Under the pieces are notes generated by a model that saw only the letters and a list, made by a program, of their open reading frames with translations, was not told the origin of the DNA and did not search any database. Both the position numbers and the translations under genes were made by a program. Positions 8,131 through 16,196 of a DNA stretch of 64,000 bases are shown here, in pieces. Position 1 is the first letter of the stretch, and every line of letters begins with the position of its first letter. The DNA is from Amaricoccus sp047275745 (GTDB lineage Bacteria; Pseudomonadota; Alphaproteobacteria; Rhodobacterales; Rhodobacteraceae): positions 307,363 to 371,362 of the forward strand of contig NZ_JBKQWU010000001.1 in assembly GCF_047275745.1 (NCBI RefSeq), given 5' to 3'.

Positions 8131-9039
8131 ATGACCGCCCCGATGGACGGAGGCAGGGCACCGACCGGCGTCGGCGCCCCCGATCTCATCGCGGCGCTGA
8201 CCAACGAGACCGGGCTCTCCTCGCTGGAGCGCAAGCTCGCCGCCTCGATCCTCGGCGATGTCGATTTCGCCACCAACGCCTCGATCACCGAGATCGCCGC
8301 GCGCGCCGGGGTCTCGCCGCCGACGGTAACGCGGTTCTGCCGCCGCCTCGGCTGCGCGTCCTTCTCCGACTTCAAGGTGCAACTCGCCAAGAGCGCCTTC
8401 GTCGGGCTGCGCTACCTGCATCCGGAATCGGTCACCTCGACCCCGGCGGAGGTCGCCGAGGACATCGTGACCAAGGCGCAGAGCGCGCTCTTCGAGATGC
8501 ACCGCGCCCTCGATCTCGGGGCACTGTCGGCGGCGGCCGATCTGCTCGCGGGCGCCGAGATGATCCATGCCTTCGGATCGGGCGGCGGCTCGTCCATGGT
8601 CGCGAACGAGCTGCAGAACCGGCTGTTCCGGCTCGGCCTCCGGATCTCGTCCTCCAGCGATCACGGCGTCAACCTGATGCAGGCCGCCGCCGCCGATCCC
8701 GGCACCGTGGTGATCGGCTCGTCCTTCAGCGGGCGCAATCAGGAGCTGGTCCGCTGTCTCGACCTGCTGCGCGAACGCGCGATCCCGACCATCGCGCTGA
8801 CACGGAGCGGCTCGCCCGTCGCCGAGGCGGCCGAGATCGCCATCCCCATCGACCTGCCGGAAGGCCAGAACATCTTCCGGCCGACCTCGACCCGCTATGC
8901 CTACCTCGCCGCGATCGACATCCTCGCCAATCTTGTCGCCTACGCGGATCGCGACCGGTCCCTGCGCCTGCTGCGCGGGATCAAGGAGCAGTTGATCCGG
9001 CACCGCGACGGCGATGACCGCCAATCCCTAGGCGATTAG
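8131..9039 (+). CDS. MurR/RpiR family transcriptional regulator with SIS domain
   Basis: 302-aa regulator. Residues ~15-90 form the RpiR helix-turn-helix (ITEIAARAGVSPPTVTRFCRRLG), and residues ~125-250 form a SIS phosphosugar-binding domain (HAFGSGGGSSMVANEL, VVIGSSFSGRNQELV). The ligand is probably a phosphorylated amino sugar such as GlcNAc-6-P or GlcN-6-P. I chose the ATG at 8131, 11 nt after a GGGAGG that is part of the 12-bp palindrome at 8117-8128; an in-frame ATG at 8038 would start inside the operator at 8033. It is divergent from the operon starting at 7942 and likely controls both sides. Confidence 0.9.
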   Translation: MTAPMDGGRAPTGVGAPDLIAALTNETGLSSLERKLAASILGDVDFATNASITEIAARAGVSPPTVTRFCRRLGCASFSDFKVQLAKSAFVGLRYLHPESVTSTPAEVAEDIVTKAQSALFEMHRALDLGALSAAADLLAGAEMIHAFGSGGGSSMVANELQNRLFRLGLRISSSSDHGVNLMQAAAADPGTVVIGSSFSGRNQELVRCLDLLRERAIPTIALTRSGSPVAEAAEIAIPIDLPEGQNIFRPTSTRYAYLAAIDILANLVAYADRDRSLRLLRGIKEQLIRHRDGDDRQSLGD

Positions 9040-9045
9040 GCCACC

Positions 9046-9077
9046 CGCGCCCGGGCCCTCGCGGCGGCCCGGGCGCG
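9046..9077 (+). terminator. Hairpin between the rpiR gene and the SDR gene
   Basis: A perfect 12-bp inverted repeat (CGCGCCCGGGCC / GGCCCGGGCGCG) with an 8-nt loop, directly after the regulator stop. No T-tract follows, so it may attenuate or protect mRNA rather than stop transcription fully. Confidence 0.5.
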
Positions 9078-9110
9078 GACGCATTCCGCCGCGCAGGACC
9101 AGGGAAATTC

Positions 9111-9881
9111 ATGTCGAAACGTCTCGCCATCGTGACCGGAGCCGCCGGCGATATCGGACGCGCCATCGTCGGCCGCCTGCTGCGCGACCATGACCGCGTC
9201 ATCCTGGCCGACCGTGATCTCACGGCGGCCGAGGCGGCGGCGGCGGATCTCGGACCCGGGTGCCGCGCGGTTCAGGTCGATGTGACCGACCCCGGAAGCT
9301 GCGCGGCGCTCGCGGGGGCCGCGCGCGAAGCGGGGGATCTCGCGACGCTGGTGAACAATGCCGGCGCGGCCCTCTCGCCCAGCTTGCGCGCGACCAGCGC
9401 CGAGACCTGGCAGGCCGACCGGGCGCTCAATCTCGACGCCGCCTATTACGTCTTCGCCGCGGTCGCGGATCAGCTCGAAGCGAACCGGGGATCGGTCGTC
9501 AACATCGTCTCCGTCAACGGCATCTCGGTCTTCGGCAATCCGGCCTATTCGGCGGCCAAGGCGGGCATGATCCACCTCACCCGCCAGATCGCCGTGGAAT
9601 ACGGCCGCCGCGGCGTGCGCGCGAACGCGGTCGCCCCCGGCACCGTCCGCACCCAGGCATGGCAGGCGCGGGCCGAGGTCAACCCCTCGGTCTTCGACGA
9701 GGCGGCGGAGCATTACGCGCTCGGCCGGATCGCGCGGCCCGAGGATATCGCCGAGGCCGTGGGCTTTCTCGCCTCCCCGCTGGCCGCGGCGATCACCGGG
9801 GTGACGCTGCCCGTCGATTGCGGCCTGACGGCCGGCATCCCGGCGCTCGCCCGCACCTTCGCCCAGTGCGACGATTTCTGA
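9111..9881 (+). CDS. SDR family NAD(P)-dependent oxidoreductase
   Basis: Classical short-chain dehydrogenase of 256 aa. It has the nucleotide motif TGAAGDIG (residue ~9), NNAGA (~83), the catalytic Ser in NIVSVNG, and YSAAK (~145-149). A GGACCAGGGAAATTC leader precedes the ATG. It is followed 42 nt later by the GH20 hexosaminidase, so the two may be cotranscribed. The substrate is unknown; oxidation or epimerisation of a sugar derived from hexosaminides is inferred only from its neighbours. Confidence 0.85.
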   Translation: MSKRLAIVTGAAGDIGRAIVGRLLRDHDRVILADRDLTAAEAAAADLGPGCRAVQVDVTDPGSCAALAGAAREAGDLATLVNNAGAALSPSLRATSAETWQADRALNLDAAYYVFAAVADQLEANRGSVVNIVSVNGISVFGNPAYSAAKAGMIHLTRQIAVEYGRRGVRANAVAPGTVRTQAWQARAEVNPSVFDEAAEHYALGRIARPEDIAEAVGFLASPLAAAITGVTLPVDCGLTAGIPALARTFAQCDDF

Positions 9882-9923
9882 GGCCGGATTTCCCCGCTCC
9901 GATACCGAACAAGGCCCACTGCG

Positions 9924-11828
9924 ATGTCTCTCTTTCTCGAAAACGCCTGGTCCCCCGACCCGGCGCCCAAGGGCGCCTGGACCGTCACGCTCCACAATCT
10001 CGGCGAGACCGACCTGACCGGCTTCCGCCTCTCGGTCACGACGATCACGCGGATCACTCCCGGACACTGGATCGCAGGCGCGCGGCTCGTCCGGCGCGTG
10101 GCCAACTACCATGAGTTCGAGCCGCCGAAGGACCTGCGCCTGACCCCGGGCGCGCGCTGGAGCTTCCGGGCGGAGGGGCTCAACAGCGCCCCCGCGCATC
10201 GCAACGACGCGGCCAAGACGGCCTGGGTCACGCTCGCCTCCGGCGAGCACCTGCCGATCATGACCGGCGATCTGACCCGCGCGGACGCGGCCCCCGCGGC
10301 GCCGTCTCCCCGGCTGCCCGAGGGACGCCTGACGCTGCCCTTCGCGCTCCTTCCCTGGCCCAATGCGATCGAGGCCGAAGCCGGTCCGGCACCGGTGATG
10401 CTCCACGCCGCCGAGGGCACATCGCTCGCCGACAGACGGCTCATGCTCTCGGTCGGCGCGCTGCATGCGCGGCTCTATCCGGCGGCGAGGAAGCTCTTCC
10501 AGATCTCGGCCGTCCCCGGTGGCCGCGCGCTCGCCTTCGCCGATGACGCGGCGCTCCCCGCCGAGGGCTACCGGCTCGACTTCGGCCCGACGATCACGCT
10601 GAGCGCGAGCGCGGGGGCGGGGCGGCGATACGGTCTCATCTCCCTCGCCCAGATGCTCCACGGCGCCGCCACCGACCCGGCGTTCCGCTTCCCCACGACG
10701 GGGCGGATCGAGGACGCGCCACGCTATGGCTGGCGCGGCAGCCACCTCGACGTCTCGCGGCATTTCTGGAGTTTCGGCGAGGTCAAGCGTTTCATCGACA
10801 TCCTCGCCTGGTTCAGGATGAACCTGTTCCACTGGCACCTGACCGACGACGAGGGCTGGCGGGCCGGGATCCGCGCCTTTCCGGAACTGACGACCATCGG
10901 TGCGACCCGGGGGCATGACCGCCCCGGCATGCCGCCGCAGCTTGGCGACGGACCGGAGGACAGCGGCGGCTTCTACACGCAGGATCAGATGCGCGCGGTG
11001 GTCGCGCACGCGGGGGCGCTCGGCATCGAGGTCATGCCGGAGATCGAGACTCCGGGCCATGCCGCCTGCGTGCTCGCGGCGCTGCCCGGCCTCACGGATC
11101 CGGGCGAGACGCCCGAGAGCTACTTCCCCGTCCAGGGCTATCCCAACAACGCCTGGAATCCGGGAGTTCCCGAGACCTTCGAGGTCCTGGAGGCGATCAT
11201 CGGCGAGCTCTGCGAGATCTTTCCCTCGCGCCATTTCCACATCGGCGGCGACGAGGTCGCGCACAACGCCTGGCTCGAATCGCCGATGGCGCGCGCGCGG
11301 ATGGAGCGCGAGGGACTCGCGGGCACGTTCGAACTGCAGAGCTGGTTCCTGCGCCGCGTCAAGGCGATGCTGACGGCGCGCGGCAAGGTGCTGGTCGGCT
11401 GGAACGAGGTCGCGCATGGCGGCGGCGTCGGCCCCGAGGACACGGTGCTGATGGCCTGGGAGAGGCCCGAGGTCGGGATCGACCTCGCCCGCCGGGGCTA
11501 TGACGTGGTGATGACGCCGGGCCAGGCCTATTACCTCGACATGGCACAGGGCGCGGCCTGGCTTGAGAACGGCGCGGGATGGGCCGGCGCGGTGTCACCG
11601 CGCCAGACCTACGAATACGAGGCGGAAGGGGCGTTTCCCGAGGAGTCGCGGGCGCGGATGCGGGGCATCCAGGCCTGCGTCTGGTGCGAGCATTTCACGA
11701 CGGCCGCGTGGTTCAACGACCTGGCCTTCCCACGCCTTCCCGCCATCGCCGAGGCCGCCTGGACCGAGAAGGACGGCAAGGACTGGCTCCGCTTCGCCGC
11801 GCAGGCGCGCCTCCATCCGAGGCTCTGA
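9924..11828 (+). CDS. Beta-N-acetylhexosaminidase, GH20
   Basis: 634-aa family 20 glycoside hydrolase, expected to release terminal GlcNAc or GalNAc by substrate-assisted catalysis. An N-terminal GH20b-like domain (to about residue 255) precedes the catalytic barrel, which starts around GWRGSHLDVSRHFW. It contains FHWHLTDDEGWR (~300) and the catalytic Asp-Glu pair in HIGGDEVAHNAW (~440). There is no signal peptide, so it probably acts in the cytoplasm on imported oligosaccharides, which fits the ABC importer at the left edge. GlcNAc released here feeds the ROK kinase, NagA and NagB. Confidence 0.93.
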   Translation: MSLFLENAWSPDPAPKGAWTVTLHNLGETDLTGFRLSVTTITRITPGHWIAGARLVRRVANYHEFEPPKDLRLTPGARWSFRAEGLNSAPAHRNDAAKTAWVTLASGEHLPIMTGDLTRADAAPAAPSPRLPEGRLTLPFALLPWPNAIEAEAGPAPVMLHAAEGTSLADRRLMLSVGALHARLYPAARKLFQISAVPGGRALAFADDAALPAEGYRLDFGPTITLSASAGAGRRYGLISLAQMLHGAATDPAFRFPTTGRIEDAPRYGWRGSHLDVSRHFWSFGEVKRFIDILAWFRMNLFHWHLTDDEGWRAGIRAFPELTTIGATRGHDRPGMPPQLGDGPEDSGGFYTQDQMRAVVAHAGALGIEVMPEIETPGHAACVLAALPGLTDPGETPESYFPVQGYPNNAWNPGVPETFEVLEAIIGELCEIFPSRHFHIGGDEVAHNAWLESPMARARMEREGLAGTFELQSWFLRRVKAMLTARGKVLVGWNEVAHGGGVGPEDTVLMAWERPEVGIDLARRGYDVVMTPGQAYYLDMAQGAAWLENGAGWAGAVSPRQTYEYEAEGAFPEESRARMRGIQACVWCEHFTTAAWFNDLAFPRLPAIAEAAWTEKDGKDWLRFAAQARLHPRL

Positions 11829-11903
11829 ACGCGCCGTGCCGGGGCGTCACCGGCGCCAGCTTCGGGGCCATCACCGAACCGACGAACGACGAGGAGACGA
11901 CCG

Positions 11904-12659
11904 ATGACCCGCGTCACTCTAGAAATCTGCGTGGACGACGCGGCGGGGATCGCCGCCGCGTCCGAGGGCGGGGCTGACCGGCTGGAACTTTGCGCGGCCC
12001 TCGCCCTCGGCGGGCTGACTCCCTCGGCCGGGCTGATCGCGCTCGCCGCCCGCTCGCCCCTGCCCGCGCTCGCGATGATCCGGCCCCGCGCGGGCGATTT
12101 CGTCTGGTCCGAGGCGGAGCGGGAGGCGATGCGCGCCGAGATCGCGGCGGTGCGGGCCGCGGGTCTCGCGGGCGTGGTGATCGGCGCCTCGCTGCCCGAT
12201 GGACGGCTGGACGCCGGGACGCTGGCCGAACTGGTCGCCGCCGCCGCGGGGCTCGACATCACCCTGCATCGCGCGATCGATCTCACCCCCGATCCGGCCG
12301 AGGCGATGCGGCTGGTGCATGATCTCGGTATCCGGCGGGTGTTGTCGTCGGGAGGCGCGCGCACCGCCGAACTCGGGCTCGCGCGGCTGGCCGTGATGGC
12401 CCGGGCGGCGCCGGAGGTGTCGGTGATGCCGGGCGGTGGCATTTCGGCCGGGAATGTGGGGGTCTTCCTGACCGCCTTCGGGGAGGCGCCGCCGCGCGAG
12501 ATCCATGCCTCGTGCTCGGTCCCGGCGCCCACGCCGACGCTGCCGGCCGTGGCGGAGTTCGGCTTCCAGCCCCCGGCCGCCCGGACCACCGACGCGGGGC
12601 GCGTGCGCGCCCTGCGCCTGGCAATCGATCAGGTGGCAATCGATCAGGCAGCGGTCTGA
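11904..12659 (+). CDS. cutC: CutC family protein
   Basis: 251-aa TIM-barrel protein of the CutC family: the start LEICVDDAAGIAAASEGGADRLELC, the DGRLD region, THL-type HRAID, and GGGIS near residue 175 are typical. CutC was named for copper homeostasis in E. coli, but that role is disputed and no copper genes are near. It follows the GH20 gene by 75 nt, so a sugar-related role is as likely. The last residues before the stop are encoded by a 15-bp in-frame tandem duplication (AIDQ repeated), part of a longer quasi-repeat, so the C-terminus may be a recent extension. Confidence 0.85.
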   Translation: MTRVTLEICVDDAAGIAAASEGGADRLELCAALALGGLTPSAGLIALAARSPLPALAMIRPRAGDFVWSEAEREAMRAEIAAVRAAGLAGVVIGASLPDGRLDAGTLAELVAAAAGLDITLHRAIDLTPDPAEAMRLVHDLGIRRVLSSGGARTAELGLARLAVMARAAPEVSVMPGGGISAGNVGVFLTAFGEAPPREIHASCSVPAPTPTLPAVAEFGFQPPAARTTDAGRVRALRLAIDQVAIDQAAV

Positions 12660-12740
12660 TCAGCTAGCGATCGATCGAATTGGAATCGACGGCGCCGGAT
12701 CGGCCGGCGCCAGTCGACCATGCGCGATCGGATGGCGCCG
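12621..12740. repeat. Degenerate 15-bp tandem quasi-repeat, about eight units
   Basis: Two near-identical units (GCAATCGATCAGGTG, GCAATCGATCAGGCA) at 12621-12650 lie in the cutC 3' end. They are followed at 15-bp spacing by six more units of decreasing similarity, each with an ATCGATC- or GATCGG-like core, up to 2 nt before the nagB stop. The array fills the whole convergent intergenic gap. Confidence 0.55.
12686..12717. terminator. Bidirectional hairpin between cutC and nagB
   Basis: TCGAC-GGCGCCGG pairs with CCGGCGCC-A-GTCGA (8+5 bp with one bulged base) around a 5-nt loop, in the short gap between convergent genes. No T-tract, so termination strength is uncertain. Confidence 0.5.
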
Positions 12741-12742
12741 GA

Positions 12743-13522
12743 TCAGGCCACTTCGGACCGGCCGCCGGGGTGAACTTCCTCGTAATACTCCCGCAGCGTC
12801 AGCTTGCCGGCCGCCGCCTCGTCGAGCACGACGGTCGTCCTGCGATGCATCTGCAGCGCCGATGCCGGACAGGCGGCCGACATCGGCCCTTCGATCATCG
12901 CCGCCGCCGCTTCGGCCTTGCCCGCGCCATAGGCGAGCAGCACGATCTCGTCGGCGCGCAGGATGGTCCCGATCCCCATCGTGATGGCGCGGCGCGGCAC
13001 ATCGGCCGGGTTCGCGAAGAACCGGGCATTCGCCTCGCGGGTGGATCGGGTCAGCGTCTTGATCCGGGTCAGCGACTGGAGGCTCGAGCTTGGCTCGTTG
13101 AAGCCGATATGCCCGTTCGCCCCCAGGCCCAGCAGCTGGAACCCGATGTCGCCCGCCTCGACGATGGCCCGCTCGTAGGCGACGGCCTCCGCCTCGGCGT
13201 CCCGGGCATCGCCGCGCGGCAGCCGCGTCGCCCCCGCGGGCATGTCCACATGGTCGAAGAGCTGCTCGCGCATGTAGCGCCAGTAGGAGCAGGGATGGTC
13301 AGGCCTGAGCCCGACATATTCGTCGAGGTTGAAGGAACGTGCCCGCGCGAAGCTCACCCGACGGGCGCGATGGGCCTCGATCAGCCGGGCATAGACCGCC
13401 TCCATCGTGCCACCGGTCGCGAGGCCCAGCACCACCTCGGGCTGCCGCGCGAGCCGCGCCATCATGAGCCCCGCGACGCAATCGACCGCCAGCGCGGCGT
13501 CCTCGTGGATCAGGACCTTCAC
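12743..13522 (-). CDS. nagB: Glucosamine-6-phosphate deaminase
   Basis: Converts GlcN-6-phosphate to fructose-6-phosphate and ammonia. About 259 aa with the phosphate loop GLATGGTMEA, the catalytic Asp region SFNLDEYVGL, and LGANGHIGFNEP carrying the active-site His and Glu. The residue equal to E. coli Asp141 is Asn here, as in several other bacterial NagB proteins. I prefer the GTG at 13522, which overlaps the ridA stop (GTGA) and gives an N-terminus starting MKVLIHE; a GTG at 13534 is also possible. It is cotranscribed with ridA and completes the NagK-NagA-NagB route. Confidence 0.93.
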   Translation of the reverse strand: MKVLIHEDAALAVDCVAGLMMARLARQPEVVLGLATGGTMEAVYARLIEAHRARRVSFARARSFNLDEYVGLRPDHPCSYWRYMREQLFDHVDMPAGATRLPRGDARDAEAEAVAYERAIVEAGDIGFQLLGLGANGHIGFNEPSSSLQSLTRIKTLTRSTREANARFFANPADVPRRAITMGIGTILRADEIVLLAYGAGKAEAAAAMIEGPMSAACPASALQMHRRTTVVLDEAAAGKLTLREYYEEVHPGGRSEVA

Positions 13523-13911
13523 AGCGGCTTCCACGCGAGCGCGTCGATTTCGACCTTCGCATCGACCATCAGCCGCGACTGGACGGTCGACCGGGCCGGC
13601 GGGTTGTCGATGAAATGCTTCTCAAAAACGGCGTTGAAGCTCGAGAAGTCGCGCGGATCGTCCAGCCAGCAGTTGACCTTGATCACGTCTTCCAGCCCGC
13701 AGCCCGCGAGCGCGAGCACGGCCTTGATGTTCTCGATCACCTGTTCGGTCTGGGCGACGATCCCGCCGGTGACGACCTCGCCGCCGACGGTCGGGACCTG
13801 CCCGGACACATGAACGTAGTCGCCCGCCCGGACCGCCTTCGCGAAGGGCCGCTTCTGCCCTCCGGCCTGAGCGTCGGCGGTGTCGTAGCGGATCAGTCGC
13901 GTGTCGGTCAT
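13519..13911 (-). CDS. RidA family protein (enamine/imine deaminase)
   Basis: 130-aa YjgF/YER057c/UK114-type protein that hydrolyses reactive enamines or imines from PLP enzymes. The conserved Arg lies in PPARSTVQ near residue 105, and the HVSGQVP and EQVIENIKAVL stretches are typical. It is the first gene of a two-gene leftward operon with nagB, overlapping it by 4 bp. A PLP enzyme of D-amino-acid type sits in the same regulon at 4846, so RidA may clear its intermediates. The promoter and inverted repeat at 13938-13979 lie just upstream. Confidence 0.9.
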   Translation of the reverse strand: MTDTRLIRYDTADAQAGGQKRPFAKAVRAGDYVHVSGQVPTVGGEVVTGGIVAQTEQVIENIKAVLALAGCGLEDVIKVNCWLDDPRDFSSFNAVFEKHFIDNPPARSTVQSRLMVDAKVEIDALAWKPL

Positions 13912-13937
13912 GCTTACCTCTGCGGTTACTCGTGATG

Positions 13938-13979
13938 TGAATTTATTTCATTCATAGCGCAAGATTGGTCGAGTCTCAA
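13938..13979 (-). promoter_or_regulatory. Promoter of ridA-nagB with overlapping inverted repeat
   Basis: Minus strand TTGAGA (13979-13974), 17-bp spacer, TATGAA (13956-13951). A perfect inverted repeat TGAAT-N7-ATTCA at 13938-13954 covers the -10 and start region and would suit a repressor. Confidence 0.5.
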
Positions 13980-14008
13980 GCAGATCGGCCGCGTATGGCA
14001 TCGAAGAA

Positions 14009-14023
14009 TGTAAATGAATTTCT
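14009..14023. promoter_or_regulatory. Candidate RpiR operator (TGTAA-N5-TTTCT)
   Basis: Thirteen of fifteen bases match the operator at 8033-8047, including an identical 12-base core AAATGAATTTCT. It lies about 30 bp upstream of the ridA-nagB -35 element, so this copy may act in activation or looping rather than simple blocking. Confidence 0.45.
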
Positions 14024-14180
14024 CAGCGCCGCGAGATCCACAGCTTTCGACTGGCGGGCCGAGCAGCGCCGCCGAAGGTCGCGGCCGTCCCTCGCTTCGC
14101 CCGCGAAACGGGTCCCGCCGGCATTGCCGGAGCGCGCCGTATCCGCTTAGTCTTGACCGGTCCGAAGCGGAGGAGAGAGC

Positions 14181-15236
14181 ATGGCCGCGGAGCAACGTGT
14201 CACCTTGTCGCGGCTGGACCGGTTCTGCCGCGAGGCCTTCGCGGCCATCGGCGCCGATGCCGCCACGGCGGATGCCGCCACCCGCGCGATGCTGCATGGC
14301 ACGCGCCTCGGCGTCGACAGTCACGGCATCCGGCTGCTGCCGCATTACCTGCAGGCGCTCGAAGGCGGGCGGCTGAATCGCGCGCCCGTTGTGAAACGCG
14401 TCGGCGGCGCGGGGGCGGTCGAGGTTCTCGACGCCGACAACGCCCATGGCGCGGTCGGAACCTACCGGGCGATGGAGCGCGCGGTCGAACTGGCGCGCGA
14501 TTTCGGCCTCGGCGCCGTCGCCGTCCGCGATAGTTCGCATTTCGGCCCCGCCGGCGCCTATTCGATCGAGGCGGCGCGCGCGGGCTTCATCGGCTTCACC
14601 TTCTGCAACTCGGACAGTTTCGTGCGGCTGCACGACGGGGCGATGCGCTTTCACGGCACCAATCCGATCTCGGTCGCGGTGCCGGTCGCGGGCGACGACC
14701 CCTGGCTCCTCGACATGGCGACCAGCGCCGTCCCCTACAACCGCGTGCAGCTCTATCGCAGCCTCGGGGTCGAACTGCCCGAAGGGGTCGCCTCCGACAC
14801 GGCCGGCATCGACACGCGCGACCCCGAAGTCGCCGACATGCTGGCCCCGGTCGGGGCCGCGTTCGGGTTCAAGGGCGCGGCGCTCGCCGGTGTCGCGGAG
14901 ATCCTGAGCGCCGTCCTGACGGGCATGAAGCTGAGCTTCGACATCCTGCCCATGGCGGGGCCGGATTTCAGCACGCCGCGCGGGATCGGGGCCTTCACGC
15001 TGGCGCTGAACCCCGACGCCTTCCTCGACCGGGCCGCGTTCGACGCGGGAATGCGCCGCTACATGACGGTGCTGCGCGAGTCTCCGGCGCGGAGCGGCGC
15101 CCGGGTCATGGCGCCGGGCGACCGGGAATGGCGGGTGGCGGCCGAGCGTGATCGCGACGGGGTGAGTCTCGATCCGGCGACGGCGGAAGCCTTCCGCGAG
15201 CTGTCCGCCCGACTCGGGCTTTCGCCCGTTGTGTGA
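14181..15236 (+). CDS. Ldh family (malate/L-lactate dehydrogenase-type) oxidoreductase
   Basis: 351-aa NAD(P)-dependent 2-hydroxyacid dehydrogenase of the family that includes 2,3-diketogulonate reductase, ureidoglycolate dehydrogenase and sulfolactate dehydrogenase, unrelated to classical MDH. Family marks are DSHGIRLLPHYL near residue 49, the SSHFGPAGAYSI stretch, and the NPISVAVP and LLDMATSA segments. It sits directly upstream of the FadR regulator, the TRAP operon and two zinc dehydrogenases, so it probably interconverts keto and hydroxy forms of an imported sugar acid. The exact substrate cannot be read from sequence. Confidence 0.88.
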   Translation: MAAEQRVTLSRLDRFCREAFAAIGADAATADAATRAMLHGTRLGVDSHGIRLLPHYLQALEGGRLNRAPVVKRVGGAGAVEVLDADNAHGAVGTYRAMERAVELARDFGLGAVAVRDSSHFGPAGAYSIEAARAGFIGFTFCNSDSFVRLHDGAMRFHGTNPISVAVPVAGDDPWLLDMATSAVPYNRVQLYRSLGVELPEGVASDTAGIDTRDPEVADMLAPVGAAFGFKGAALAGVAEILSAVLTGMKLSFDILPMAGPDFSTPRGIGAFTLALNPDAFLDRAAFDAGMRRYMTVLRESPARSGARVMAPGDREWRVAAERDRDGVSLDPATAEAFRELSARLGLSPVV

Positions 15237-15316
15237 ACGATACCGGCCAAGCACCTGGAACGAAGGATGTTCTCCGGTGGCGTAGACGGAGGCGACGAGG
15301 GGGATTCGGAATTTTC

Positions 15317-15346
15317 TTGACCGATTCGGGTTTCACCGCCTAGTCT
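15317..15346 (+). promoter_or_regulatory. Promoter of the FadR-type regulator / TRAP operon
   Basis: TTGACC, 18-bp spacer, TAGTCT. The predicted start site falls at the operator at 15353-15363, consistent with autorepression. A similar CCGCTTAGTCTTGA stretch stands before the Ldh gene at about 14145. Confidence 0.5.
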
Positions 15347-15352
15347 CGATAT

Positions 15353-15363
15353 TGGTCAGACCA
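15353..15363. promoter_or_regulatory. FadR/GntR-type operator TGGTCAGACCA
   Basis: A perfect 11-bp palindrome that matches the FadR-subfamily consensus TNGTNNNACNA at every fixed position. It lies right after the -10 of the promoter in front of the FadR-type gene at 15412. Confidence 0.7.
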
Positions 15364-15411
15364 GTTCGACTGCCGCGCCATCGGAGAAATGGGGCGGGTC
15401 CGGGAGGAGCA

Positions 15412-16137
15412 ATGGTCCAGAACGAACGACCCCGCCGGCAGTACCGGCAGGTGGCCGATCAGATTCAGGCACTCGTGGCCGCGCGAAAGCTCGGGCCGGG
15501 ACAACGCCTGCCCTCCGAGCGCGAGCTCGCGGAGATGCTGTCGGTCTCGCGGCCCTCGCTTCGGGAAGCCCTGATCGCGCTCGATGTCGAAGGTCACGTC
15601 GAGATCCGCATGGGGTCCGGCATCTACGTCGGCTCGACGGCTGGACCGCGGGCGGAAGGGGACACGCCCCGGCCGGACGCCGAAGGGCCGCTCGAACTCC
15701 TCAGGGCGCGCTGCGTCATCGAGAGTGCCATCGCGGAGGAGGCCGCCGCTCATGCGACGCCGCGCTCGGTCGCGCGGCTCGACGACAACCTGCGGGAGAT
15801 GGCCGCCTGCCTCGACGATACCGCGCAGGCCATCCGGCTCGACGGCGCGTTCCACATCGAGGTCGCCTCGGCCACCGGCAACGCGGTGCTGGCGAAACTG
15901 ACGGCCGAGACGTTTCACAAGCGGATGTCGCCCTATTTCGCGCAGTTCTCGGCCTATTTCGAGAACCCGCGGACCTGGCGCCTGGCGCTGGAAGAACATG
16001 GCACCGTGCGCGACGCGATCGCCGCCGCCGATCCCCCCGCCGCGCGCGACGCCATGCGGCATCATCTGACCGAAGCCGGGCGGCGTTTCATAGACGGCGT
16101 TCTCGCCGAGCGAGCGGAGGAATCCGCCGCGACGTGA
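15412..16137 (+). CDS. FadR/GntR family transcriptional regulator
   Basis: 241 aa. An N-terminal winged helix (YRQVADQIQALV, LPSERELAEMLSVSRPSLREAL) is followed by an FCD ligand domain with the metal-type Asp/His pattern (DGAFHIEVASATGNAV, then the EEHGTV helix). The ATG at 15412 has GGGAGGAG at good spacing; an upstream in-frame start at 15352 would include the operator. FCD regulators of this type usually sense sugar acids or short organic acids. It stands directly in front of a TRAP operon, so it most likely represses import and use of that acid. Confidence 0.9.
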   Translation: MVQNERPRRQYRQVADQIQALVAARKLGPGQRLPSERELAEMLSVSRPSLREALIALDVEGHVEIRMGSGIYVGSTAGPRAEGDTPRPDAEGPLELLRARCVIESAIAEEAAAHATPRSVARLDDNLREMAACLDDTAQAIRLDGAFHIEVASATGNAVLAKLTAETFHKRMSPYFAQFSAYFENPRTWRLALEEHGTVRDAIAAADPPAARDAMRHHLTEAGRRFIDGVLAERAEESAAT

Positions 16138-16196
16138 CCCTGCGCCCCGGGACGAACGGGCGCCCGAGACAGCAAATGAAACTGGGAGGTTACAGC

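Noticed and set aside
9036..11417. A 793-codon antisense frame over the SDR and GH20 genes
   Set aside because: No family motifs; the plus strand has two clear enzymes with catalytic residues.
12621..12740. CRISPR array
   Set aside because: Units are 15 bp, degenerate and directly adjacent with no spacers; no cas gene in the window.
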